This document shows, piece by piece, positions 45,594 through 54,007 of a stretch of DNA of 64,000 nt. The position numbers and the translations under genes are program-made. Within the stretch, counting starts at the first letter, position 1, and the number at the start of each line of letters is the position of its first letter. The notes below the pieces were generated by a model. The model did not search any database and was not told the origin of the DNA. It was given only the letters and a program-made list of their open reading frames with translations. Source of the DNA: Colwellia echini (GTDB lineage Bacteria; Pseudomonadota; Gammaproteobacteria; Enterobacterales; Alteromonadaceae); NCBI RefSeq assembly GCF_002843355.2, contig NZ_PJAI02000018.1:1-64000 (forward strand). The letters are read 5' to 3'.

Positions 45594-46331
45594 TTATTTT
45601 AATGTACGGTTAAACAACTCAACTGCCATGCCATAAACTCTTAGTGCAAGTTGCGGATCATACCGCTCACCTTCATCACGCATAAAGGCATGTGAGGCAT
45701 TAAACTCATGCCATGAAAACACGTTACCTGAAACTAATAAATTGTTGTGCACTAACATACGCCAAGCATCAGGAATATGCGGATCTTGTTTACCCCAAAT
45801 CATTAATAATTCGGCTTTTATATCTTTGGTGCGAGTTAAAGAATCATTACCTTCATCACTTGGTAAATCACCTGAATGAATGTCAGTTGCGTATAAACAA
45901 GCAGCCGCTAGAATATTTGAGTTTAATGCTGCTCTATAAGCAAGATGCCCCCCAATACAAACCCCCATGGTGCCTATGCTATCAGTACAATAGTCTTGTT
46001 GCCCAATAAAGCTAACTAAAGCTTGGGTGTCGCTGTCGTGATGCTCTAATGGCTTAGTCCATTTGTCTTGATTGCCTTTATCTTTGCCAGCGTCATCATA
46101 TCCGAGTACTGTGCCAATAGGGTTTAGCTCATGAAATACTTCAGGCACAAGCACTACAAATCCATGACCTGCCATTATCGCTGCACTTCTTGCTATAGGT
46201 GCGGTTTGTTGAAAAATTTCAGAGTAGAAAATAATAGCAGGGTAGTTACCATCAGCTTGAGGACGATAAACGTAAGTACGCATAGTACCTGTTGGGGTTT
46301 CTATATCTTGGCTGTGCTGTTGAATTATCAT
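45594..46331 (-). CDS. Dienelactone hydrolase family protein
   Basis: 245 residues from ATG 46331 (MIIQQHSQDIETPTGTMRTYVYRP), preceded by AAGGA; a longer frame to 46415 adds 28 unlikely residues. It is an alpha/beta hydrolase with a nucleophilic Cys in GVCIGGHLAY, an acidic residue in WGKQDPHIP and His in ASHAFMRDEG, the Cys-Asp-His triad of the family. The substrate is not known; many members act on general esters or lactones. Confidence 0.85.
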   Translation of the reverse strand: MIIQQHSQDIETPTGTMRTYVYRPQADGNYPAIIFYSEIFQQTAPIARSAAIMAGHGFVVLVPEVFHELNPIGTVLGYDDAGKDKGNQDKWTKPLEHHDSDTQALVSFIGQQDYCTDSIGTMGVCIGGHLAYRAALNSNILAAACLYATDIHSGDLPSDEGNDSLTRTKDIKAELLMIWGKQDPHIPDAWRMLVHNNLLVSGNVFSWHEFNASHAFMRDEGERYDPQLALRVYGMAVELFNRTLK

Positions 46332-46599
46332 GTTGAGAATAGTCCTTGTGGAATGCTGGTTGAAAATAAAATAAGGAAGTGACTGTTTGCTTTTAATCAG
46401 TTTACCCTTAGCCATTAAATAAAAAAAGTATTGTTATAGAGGATAGGTATTAAAGAGGGTTGTAGGTCTTTGATTTTATGTTGTTTATATTTCTATTACT
46501 TTCGTTAATAAAGCGTATAATCCGCAGTTAATAACCCATAGCGGTTTAAAAACATACAATTGTTAATAACCGGATTCATAATTTAGTAAAGGAAAAGTA

Positions 46600-46815
46600 A
46601 TGAGTAATAAGAAAAAACCAACTGCAACAACAGACTTAGGCAGAGGTGAAATTAAAAATAACTTTTTAGCCGCTTTAGTGACTTCAAAGGTTTACAAAAT
46701 GCAGGTAGTTAAAGCAAAAAAAGGCAAAGGTTCGTATCAACGTAAAGCAAAAAACAATGCAAAGGCTAGTTTTAAAAATGGAAGAGGAGGAGAGTCTTAT
46801 TTAATGGTAGCTTAG
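46600..46815 (+). CDS. arfA: Alternative ribosome-rescue factor A
   Basis: 71 residues. GRGEIKNNFLAALVTSKVY and KAKKGKGSYQRKAKN match the core of ArfA (E. coli ...GQIKDNAIEAL...KKGKGSYMRKGKH). ArfA recruits release factor 2 to ribosomes stalled at the ends of nonstop mRNAs when trans-translation fails. The start has an AAAGGAAAAG ribosome site. I could not find the internal RNase III-type hairpin reported for E. coli arfA in the 3' part of this gene. Confidence 0.85.
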   Translation: MSNKKKPTATTDLGRGEIKNNFLAALVTSKVYKMQVVKAKKGKGSYQRKAKNNAKASFKNGRGGESYLMVA

Positions 46816-48072
46816 TGTATATTTACTTAGCTTTTATTAAATAAGGTTTTCCGAGCCATTTGGAAGCACTTAGATGAAAAACCTGTGGATTCCCGCCAAA
46901 ACAACGCGGGAATGACGGAATTCTTTTGATACTCATTAACAGCACGCTAAATCAAAATTAAAGCAAGAAGTCGAAGTAAAAAGCGAAGCAAGCTAAACCA
47001 AGACAAGCCAAGACAATACAAGCCAAGCACCGTCATTCCCGAAGTTGCTTGTCGGGAATCCAGTTTTGAATTGATACCTTACGTCAAAAGCTTTACTTTA
47101 AAGCATTCAGCCAATATTTCGGGCTTAAATGAGCTTCGTCATTCGTGAAAAACCTGTGGATTCCCGCCAAAACAACGCGGGAATGACGGGATTCGTTTGA
47201 TACTCATTGACCAGACCACAAAGCACGCTAAACTAAAAAGCGAAGTAAGCTAAACTAAAAAAGCGAAGCAAGCTAAACTAAGACAAGCCAAGCACCGTCA
47301 TTTCCGAAGTTGCTTGTCGGGAATCCAGTTTTTAATTGGTACCCTACGCAGTTTTTGAATTGATACCTTACGTCAAAAGCTTTACTTTAAAGCATTCAGC
47401 CAATATTTCGGGCTTAAATGAGCTTCGTCATTCGTGAAAAAACTGTGGATTCCCGCCAAATCAACGCGGGAATGACGGGATTGGTTTGATACTCATTGAC
47501 CAGACCACAAAGCACGCTAAACTAAAAAGCGAAGTAAGCTAAACTAAAAAAGGGAAGTAAGCTAAAGTAAAAAAGCGAAGCAAGCTAAACTAAGACAAGC
47601 CAAGCACCGTCATTCCCGAAGTTACTTGTCGGGAATCCAGTTTTGAATTGATATCCTACGCAGTTTTTGAATTGATACCTTACGTCAAAAGCTTTACTTT
47701 AAAACATCCAGCCAATCTTTCGGGCTTAAATGAGCTTCGTCATTCGTGAAAAAACTGTGGATTCCCGCCAAAACAACGCGGGAATGACGGAACTTGTTTG
47801 AGACTTATTAACCAGATCACAAAGCACGCTAAAGTAAACCGAAAAACATGTGGATTCCCGCCAAAACAACGCGGGAATGACGGAACTCGTTTGATACTCA
47901 TTAACCATGTCACAAGCACGCTAAAGTAAAAAAGCAAGAAGGCGAAGTAAAAAGCGAATCAAGCTAAACTAAAACAAGCCAAGCTTCGTCATTCCCGAAG
48001 TTACTTGTTGGGAATCCAGTTTTGAATTGATATCCTACGCAGTTTTTGAATTGATACCTTACGTCAAAAGCT
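46816..48072. repeat. Composite palindromic repeats including three partial copies of the hemF 3' end
   Basis: Three kinds of block alternate. (a) TTCCCGC-N9-GCGGGAA hairpins at 46890, 47161, 47450, 47762 and 47855. (b) CATTCCCGAAGTTNCTTGTCGGGAATCC hairpins at about 47031, 47296, 47608 and 47987; the same loop motif as the array near lapD. (c) A 68-bp block at 47063-47130, 47351-47419 and 47663-47731 matching 48042-48110, which includes the last 11 codons and stop of hemF. Between them are short AAGCGAAGNAAGCTAAAC-type tandem units. Short frames encoding VIPALFWRES are products of the repeat, not genes. Confidence 0.9.
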
Positions 48073-49023
48073 TTACTTTAAAACATCCAGCCAATCTTTC
48101 GGGCTTAAATAATTAGCTAGCTTAGCTTCTGCACTCCCTTCATCAGCTTGGAAGTTATATTCCCATCGCGCTAATGGTGGCATCGACATTAAGATTGATT
48201 CGGTTCTGCCGCCTGATTGCAAGCCAAACAAAGTGCCTCGGTCAAACACTAAGTTAAACTCTACATAGCGTCCACGTCGATATAGTTGAAATTGACGTTC
48301 TGCTTCACCATATTCAATATCTTTACCGCGTTGCATAATAGGTACGTAGGCATCTATAAAACCTTGGCCAACTGCTTTAACATAGTCAAAGCAGGTGTCA
48401 AAATCCCACTGGTTTAAATCATCAAAGAATAAACCACCAACGCCACGGGTTTCATCACGGTGTTTTAAATAAAAGTATTCATCACACCATTTTTTATGAT
48501 CGTTATACACGTTTTCACCAAACGGTTGGCATAAATCAAATGCGGTTTGATGCCAGTGTTTAATATCATCATCGTTAGGGTAAAAAGGAGTTAAATCAAA
48601 ACCACCGCCAAACCACCAAACAGGTGCTTCACCTTCTTTTTCTGCAATAAAAAAACGTACGTTAGCGTGTGAGGTTGGAATGTGCGGGTTTTTAGGGTGA
48701 ATAACTAAAGATACACCACAGGCTTGCCATGTTCTGCCTGCTAACTCTGGACGATGTGCAGTAGCTGAGGGCGGTAACTTATCCCCCGACACAACGGAAA
48801 AGTTTACTCCACCTTGCTCTATAATTGTGCCGTTAGTCATAACACGTGTTCTGCCACCACCACCTTCTGCTCGTTTCCAGTTATCTTCAATAAATTCGCC
48901 TGAGCCGTCAGCATCAGTTAACGCCGAACAGATCTTATCCTGTAGGCTTTTAAAAAACTCTATAATTGGTGCTATTTCGATAGGTGTTGTTGAGGGGGTA
49001 GATGAGTTTACTTGTGAGTTCAT
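48073..49023 (-). CDS. hemF: Oxygen-dependent coproporphyrinogen III oxidase
   Basis: 316 residues. Family signatures: [17 protein letters not shown] near the N-terminus, [22 protein letters not shown] core (here [18 protein letters not shown]), [41 protein letters not shown] and the C-terminal [31 protein letters not shown]. It decarboxylates coproporphyrinogen III to protoporphyrinogen IX with O2. Its last 11 codons ([11 protein letters not shown]) recur in the downstream repeat region. Confidence 0.96.
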   Translation of the reverse strand: MNSQVNSSTPSTTPIEIAPIIEFFKSLQDKICSALTDADGSGEFIEDNWKRAEGGGGRTRVMTNGTIIEQGGVNFSVVSGDKLPPSATAHRPELAGRTWQACGVSLVIHPKNPHIPTSHANVRFFIAEKEGEAPVWWFGGGFDLTPFYPNDDDIKHWHQTAFDLCQPFGENVYNDHKKWCDEYFYLKHRDETRGVGGLFFDDLNQWDFDTCFDYVKAVGQGFIDAYVPIMQRGKDIEYGEAERQFQLYRRGRYVEFNLVFDRGTLFGLQSGGRTESILMSMPPLARWEYNFQADEGSAEAKLANYLSPKDWLDVLK

Positions 49024-49389
49024 ATATTACCAATATTTATCAGAGATTAGCCATTAACGTTATGTTGCCATTGTAGGTAATGGCGATCACAGAGGCAAGT
49101 CTCTTCTATTTACTTATGTTATTAACTGTAGTTATTACCTTGTTCTATCTTTAATGGAGTTGAACAAGATCAAAATTCATTGTACTTATTTTGTACTTAT
49201 TTTGTGCTTTATTTTTGGTGGATGCACCGGTTGTGTGCTTTACTTTGCATGCGTTGTTGTTTTTTGGTGCAATAAAGCACTTTTTTAATGCCTTGGTTTT
49301 CTAGTTGACTGAAAACTAAAGGGTTATATTTTGGCGTATTTATTGCTTTGCTTAGCGCAATTGTTGAATGAATTATGATGGAAATGATT
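49024..49389. promoter_or_regulatory. hemF/amtB divergent region with NtrC site and sigma-54 promoter
   Basis: A GCAC-N7-GTGC motif at 49224-49238 fits the NtrC consensus. A -24/-12 type element, TGGCGTATTTATTGCT at 49332-49347, has the required GG-N10-GC spacing and lies ~43 bp before amtB. Together they suggest nitrogen-limitation control of amtB. The left side, upstream of hemF, shows no clear promoter. No coding frame seen. Confidence 0.72.
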
Positions 49390-50706
49390 ATGAATAGAGC
49401 AGTGGTTTTGTGTTTAACGTTAATAAGTTTACTTATGTCAGGTGGAGCTTGGGCTGACGAGATGCAACTTAATGGGGCGCAACTCAATGGTGCCAATACT
49501 GGTTGGATTTTAACTTCTACCGCATTGGTTTTATTAATGACTTTACCAGGCTTAGCACTTTTTTATGGTGGCTTGGTACGTAAAAAGAATGTGCTATCGG
49601 TATTAATGCAATGTTTTGCAATCGGCTCTATTTCGTCGGTTTTATGGCTAGTCGTTGGTTATAGTTTAGCTTTTGGTGAAGGTAACGGCTTCATTGGTGA
49701 CTTTAGCAAAATGATGATGCATGGCATTACTAAAGATGCGTTATCGGGGGATATTCCAGAAAGCTTATTTATGTTGTTTCAAATGACATTTGCGGTAATT
49801 ACCCCGGCGCTAATTATTGGTGGTTTTGCCGAGCGAATGAAATTTTCTGCTGTTTTATTATTTTGTGCTTTTTGGTTGTTAGCTGTTTATGTGCCTGTTA
49901 CTCACTGGGTATGGGGCGGTGGTTGGTTAGCACAAATGGGTGTTTATGACTTTGCTGGCGGTATTGTGGTACATATTACCGCAGGTACAGCGGCTTTAGT
50001 TGCTGCATTGGTTGTTGGCCCACGTCGAGGATTTCCTAAAACTCCTATGGTGCCACATAACTTAACAATGACAGTTACTGGTGCTGGTATGCTATGGGTA
50101 GGTTGGTTTGGTTTTAATGGTGGTAGTGCATTAACCGCTAGTGGTGATGCATCAATGGCGATGCTGGTTACTCATATTTCAGCCGCTGCAGGTACGCTTA
50201 CTTGGGCTGCTATTGAATGGAAAAAATTTGGTAAAGCCAGTGTGTTAGGTGCGGTTACGGGTATGGTTGCAGGCTTAGGTACTATTACTCCTGCATCTGG
50301 TTTTGTTGGTCCTGGTGGCGCATTAGTTATTGGTATTAGTGCGGGCTTTGTTTGTTTTTATGCAACGCTTTATATTAAGCATAAATTGCATATTGATGAT
50401 TCATTAGATGTTTTTCCTGTGCATGGCGTAGGTGGTATTTTAGGTACTTTATTAGCGGGTGTTTTCTCAGCAACTACGCTTGGTATGTTTAGTGGTTATG
50501 GTTTTTCCGAAGGCATTAGCACTATGGGAGAGCAAGTAGGTGTTCAGCTTGTTGGTATATTCTCTACCTTTATTTACACCGCTATTGTTACTTATATTCT
50601 ACTTAAACTCGTTGGCTTAATGACCAGTGGTTTACGTGTAACAGAAGAGCAAGAAGTTAACGGTTTAGATCAATCTGAACATGAAGAAACTGGTTACAAC
50701 TTATAA
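49390..50706 (+). CDS. amtB: Ammonium transporter AmtB
   Basis: 438 residues from ATG 49390, with a cleavable signal peptide ending GAWA; ATGs at 49375-49384 give slightly longer forms. Eleven spans follow. Conserved pore features are FYGGLVRKKNVLSVLMQ, the twin His sites HITAGTAALVA and PVHGVGGILG, and WFGFNGGSAL. It conducts ammonium into the cell and is usually gated by a PII protein; no glnK is adjacent. A sigma-54 promoter and NtrC site precede it. Confidence 0.95.
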   Translation: MNRAVVLCLTLISLLMSGGAWADEMQLNGAQLNGANTGWILTSTALVLLMTLPGLALFYGGLVRKKNVLSVLMQCFAIGSISSVLWLVVGYSLAFGEGNGFIGDFSKMMMHGITKDALSGDIPESLFMLFQMTFAVITPALIIGGFAERMKFSAVLLFCAFWLLAVYVPVTHWVWGGGWLAQMGVYDFAGGIVVHITAGTAALVAALVVGPRRGFPKTPMVPHNLTMTVTGAGMLWVGWFGFNGGSALTASGDASMAMLVTHISAAAGTLTWAAIEWKKFGKASVLGAVTGMVAGLGTITPASGFVGPGGALVIGISAGFVCFYATLYIKHKLHIDDSLDVFPVHGVGGILGTLLAGVFSATTLGMFSGYGFSEGISTMGEQVGVQLVGIFSTFIYTAIVTYILLKLVGLMTSGLRVTEEQEVNGLDQSEHEETGYNL

Positions 50707-51033
50707 TTTATAACTTGTTATGAAAGTGTAACTATATTCTTAGGTTTTCAAAAAGCATTTAACTTTTATAAGCTTAAAAATTTCATCACTTCCTTTTAAA
50801 TAAAGCGCTTCGGCGCTTTTTTTGTACCCACCACCAAATTCACTGTCATCTATTTGAAATATTACTGACATTAAACGGTAATATTTTTTCACTATTTCTG
50901 TCATTTATTCGCATTAGTATGTAGTCAAATTTATTTATATGAACAATTGTTACCCATTAATACTGAGCTTAACAAAAGCAGGTGTTGAGTAAGTAACATT
51001 TAATCTTTCATTAATTGCTGCGGAGCAAATTAA
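50707..51033. other. Gap after amtB: terminator, then leader of the lipoprotein gene
   Basis: A terminator at 50802-50824 has stem AAAGCGC/GCGCTTT, TTCG tetraloop and T-run. The rest is AT-rich; a GGAG-like ribosome site (GCGGAGC) precedes ATG 51034. No small gene seen. Confidence 0.7.
50802..50824 (+). terminator. Terminator of amtB
   Basis: Seven-base-pair stem AAAGCGC/GCGCTTT closed by a TTCG tetraloop and followed by seven T's. Confidence 0.92.
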
Positions 51034-53883
51034 ATGCAAACTACAAAATTATTTAAACACAGTGTTATAGCAACAGCGTTAACTTTAGGCCTAGCAGCCT
51101 GCGGTGGCGACATTAATTTATCATCAGACAACTCAGTTGGTGATACACATGTGACTAATCCTGATACAGGTACGGGCACAGGCACTGGTGGCGATACAAC
51201 AGCATTACCAGGTAAGGCTAATACAGCGTTAAGTACGCAAGTATCAAATAGTCTTGGTTATGATGTTCAAGTTCAAGTACTTGATGGTCAAATTGAAGAA
51301 AGCACAACACTTGTAGCAAGCCTTAGTGGCAAGCCTGTAATGTACGCAGTAAGTGGTGCACTTGAAGTGGGTGGCTCAGTTGCTGCAACGCAAACACGTT
51401 CAACATTAAAAGCACGTGATGCAGCAAACGATGTGGTATTAACAATTGAGCCAGGTGCTGTTTTATTTGGTCAATCAGGTAGCGATTACGTTGTTATACA
51501 CCGTGATGCAAAAATCATGGCTGAAGGTACTAAAGCTAACCCAATTATTATGACATCACTTCAAGATGTTACAGGTGAAGCAACTAGTGCTGGTCAATGG
51601 GGTGGTTTAGTTATTTTAGGTAATGCACCATCAAACAAATGTCCTAGCGACGGTAGTGATTGTTCTTTACAAGTTGAAGGTACTACTGAAGGTGCTGTAT
51701 TTGGCGGTACTGATTGGGAAGATGATTCAGGTATTTTAAAATACGTTGTTGTTAAATATGCAGGTTTTGAAATTGCTCCAGATAACGAATTAAACGGTAT
51801 TACGTTTGGTGGTGTTGGTTCAGGTACAACAGTTGATTACATTCAAGTACATGCTAATGCTGATGATGGTGTTGAGTTCTTTGGTGGTGCAGTAAATGCT
51901 AAGCATTTAGTATTAACAGGCAACAAAGATGACAGTGTTGACTGGGATAACGGCTACAAAGGTATGCTTCAACATGTATACATTGCACACGCTGACAATG
52001 CTGGTGAAGCTAACCGCGCAATAGAAGCTGATAATGACGGTAGTAACCCAGGTAAAGAACCACAATCTAGCCCTACTATTTCAAACATGACCATTATTGG
52101 TAATAACTTCGATACACCAGATAAAGCGTCTGAAGGTATTTACTTACGTGAAGGTACAGCAGCTAAAATCTTTAATACAGTAATTACTGGTTCAGGTGAA
52201 ATGGGCGAGTGTTTAGAGCTTGAAGGTGGTGATACTTCTTCGGTTACTGTTGATAACGCCAATAACGGTAAAACAGTTATGCAAAGCGTTATTATGGCAT
52301 GTACCAACGATGAAAACTTTAAAGATGCAAAAGCGGCAGACGGTAGTGTTTTACTTGATTTAGAAACATGGTTTACGGCTGAACCGTCAAACCAAGTACT
52401 TAGCTCTATATTAATCGGCTCTACAGGTATCCCTGATGCTAACTCTCCATTAATTGGCGCTGGTCAAGATGCTTCTGCACAAAATGCATTCTTTGATGTA
52501 ACTGATTATGTTGGTGCTTTAGATGGCAGTGATGATTGGCGTGATGGTTGGGCATTTGGTTTTGGTGGCGGTGTTGTAACTGCACCAGCTGAAGATGAAA
52601 CTGAAGGTTGTCCAACAGGTACTGCGGCTATTACTTCTGTTGATGGTGTTAAAACAACCTGTCAATTAAGCGGTACAATTACAAGTGACTTAACGCTTAC
52701 CGCGGGTAACTTATACGCATTAAATGGTGCGGTATTTATTGGTAATGATAAAGCTGACAGTGCAACATTAACGATTGAACCAGGTACAACTATCTACGGT
52801 CGTTCAGGTGAGGATTATTTAGTAATTAGCCGTGACTCAAAAATTGAGGCGGACGGTACTCAAGCGGCGCCAATTACTTTTACTTCTAGTCAAGACCTTA
52901 CTGGTGCTGAAACAGGCTCTGGTCAGTGGGGTGGTATCGTATTATTAGGTAATGGTGTATCTAATAAGTGTCCTACTGATGACAGTGCATGTGCTCTACA
53001 AGTTGAGGGTGTTGAAGAAGGTGCTGTGTTCGGTGGTACAGATGATACAGACAACTCAGGTACATTACGTTATGTAGTTGTTAAACATGCAGGTTATGAA
53101 ATTGCCCCTGATAACGAACTTAACGGTATTACGTTTGGTGCTGTTGGCTCAGGTACAACAGTTGAATACATTCAAGTACATGAAAACGCTGATGATGGTG
53201 TTGAGTTCTTCGGTGGTGCTGTAAATGCTAAATACGTAGTACTTACTGGTAACAAAGATGACAGTGTTGATTGGGATAACGGCTACACAGGTAAAATGCA
53301 GTATGTTTTAGTTAAACATGCAGAAAATGACGGTGAAGCTAACCGCGCAATTGAAGCTGATAATGACGGTTCAACGCCTAATAAAGTTAAACAATCAAAC
53401 CCAACCATTGCTAACATGACTATTATTGGTAACGGTTTTACTGCAACAGATAAAGACTCTGAAGGTGTTTATTTACGCGAAGGTACTAAAGCACAATTAC
53501 ATAACTTTGTTGTAACTGGCGGTACTGGCATGGGTGAATGTTTTGAAATTGAAGGTGGTGCATCTTCAGTAACGGTTGACCAAGCAATTGCTGGCGAAAC
53601 AGTTATTTCAAACTCAGTATTTGCTTGTGAAGAAAACTTCAAGAGTGCTAAAGATGCTGGCGGTACAGAAATATTAGACACTCAAGATTGGGTACTAAAC
53701 CAAAACTCTGATAACAGCACAGCAGCAGGAATGAGCGCGGTACTTGACGGTATCTACACTATAGATACTACAACACCGAAAGACTTTGCGGGTGATGCAT
53801 TCTTTGATAATGCTGACCACATAGGTGCCGTTTCTGAAGATAATGATTGGACTAAAAACTGGACTGTAGGGTTAGAAGACTAA
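51034..53883 (+). CDS. Duplicated beta-helix-like surface lipoprotein paired with a TonB receptor
   Basis: 949 residues. Lipoprotein signal (LTLGLAAC), a Thr/Gly linker, then two very similar ~295-residue halves at about 136-433 and 579-872. Both carry LTIEPG, SGQWGG, SNKCP(S/T)D, QVEG, ELNGITFG, NADDGVEFFGGAVNAK, GNKDDSVDWDNGY, NRAIEADNDGS and YLREGT. The Asp-rich loops may bind divalent metal. The repeated strands suggest a right-handed beta helix. No enzyme motif seen. The neighbouring TonB receptor suggests a surface ligand-capture lipoprotein. Function unknown. Confidence 0.8.
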   Translation: MQTTKLFKHSVIATALTLGLAACGGDINLSSDNSVGDTHVTNPDTGTGTGTGGDTTALPGKANTALSTQVSNSLGYDVQVQVLDGQIEESTTLVASLSGKPVMYAVSGALEVGGSVAATQTRSTLKARDAANDVVLTIEPGAVLFGQSGSDYVVIHRDAKIMAEGTKANPIIMTSLQDVTGEATSAGQWGGLVILGNAPSNKCPSDGSDCSLQVEGTTEGAVFGGTDWEDDSGILKYVVVKYAGFEIAPDNELNGITFGGVGSGTTVDYIQVHANADDGVEFFGGAVNAKHLVLTGNKDDSVDWDNGYKGMLQHVYIAHADNAGEANRAIEADNDGSNPGKEPQSSPTISNMTIIGNNFDTPDKASEGIYLREGTAAKIFNTVITGSGEMGECLELEGGDTSSVTVDNANNGKTVMQSVIMACTNDENFKDAKAADGSVLLDLETWFTAEPSNQVLSSILIGSTGIPDANSPLIGAGQDASAQNAFFDVTDYVGALDGSDDWRDGWAFGFGGGVVTAPAEDETEGCPTGTAAITSVDGVKTTCQLSGTITSDLTLTAGNLYALNGAVFIGNDKADSATLTIEPGTTIYGRSGEDYLVISRDSKIEADGTQAAPITFTSSQDLTGAETGSGQWGGIVLLGNGVSNKCPTDDSACALQVEGVEEGAVFGGTDDTDNSGTLRYVVVKHAGYEIAPDNELNGITFGAVGSGTTVEYIQVHENADDGVEFFGGAVNAKYVVLTGNKDDSVDWDNGYTGKMQYVLVKHAENDGEANRAIEADNDGSTPNKVKQSNPTIANMTIIGNGFTATDKDSEGVYLREGTKAQLHNFVVTGGTGMGECFEIEGGASSVTVDQAIAGETVISNSVFACEENFKSAKDAGGTEILDTQDWVLNQNSDNSTAAGMSAVLDGIYTIDTTTPKDFAGDAFFDNADHIGAVSEDNDWTKNWTVGLED

Positions 53884-53898
53884 CACTTACCGACCAAG

Positions 53899-53949
53899 CC
53901 GCTACTAACAATTACCTAAAAGGTTAAACGTTAGTAGCGGTATTTTTTT
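53899..53949 (+). terminator. Terminator of the duplicated lipoprotein gene
   Basis: An 11-bp perfect stem (CCGCTACTAAC at 53899-53909 with GTTAGTAGCGG at 53930-53940) followed by TATTTTTTTA. A weak readthrough to the TonB receptor is possible, as it lies 59 bp further on. Confidence 0.85.
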
Positions 53950-54007
53950 ATTCTATCTCTCTTCCTTATATCTAATACTCAGTAAAATCTTCGTTAATGA
54001 GGTCAAC

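Noticed and set aside
46131..46382. Cys-rich frame antisense to the hydrolase gene
   Set aside because: Shadow frame; the alpha/beta hydrolase motifs on the other strand are clear.
47726..47937. Short minus-strand frames encoding VIPALFWRES
   Set aside because: A well-recognised false product of palindromic repeats; both frames lie inside the composite repeat region.
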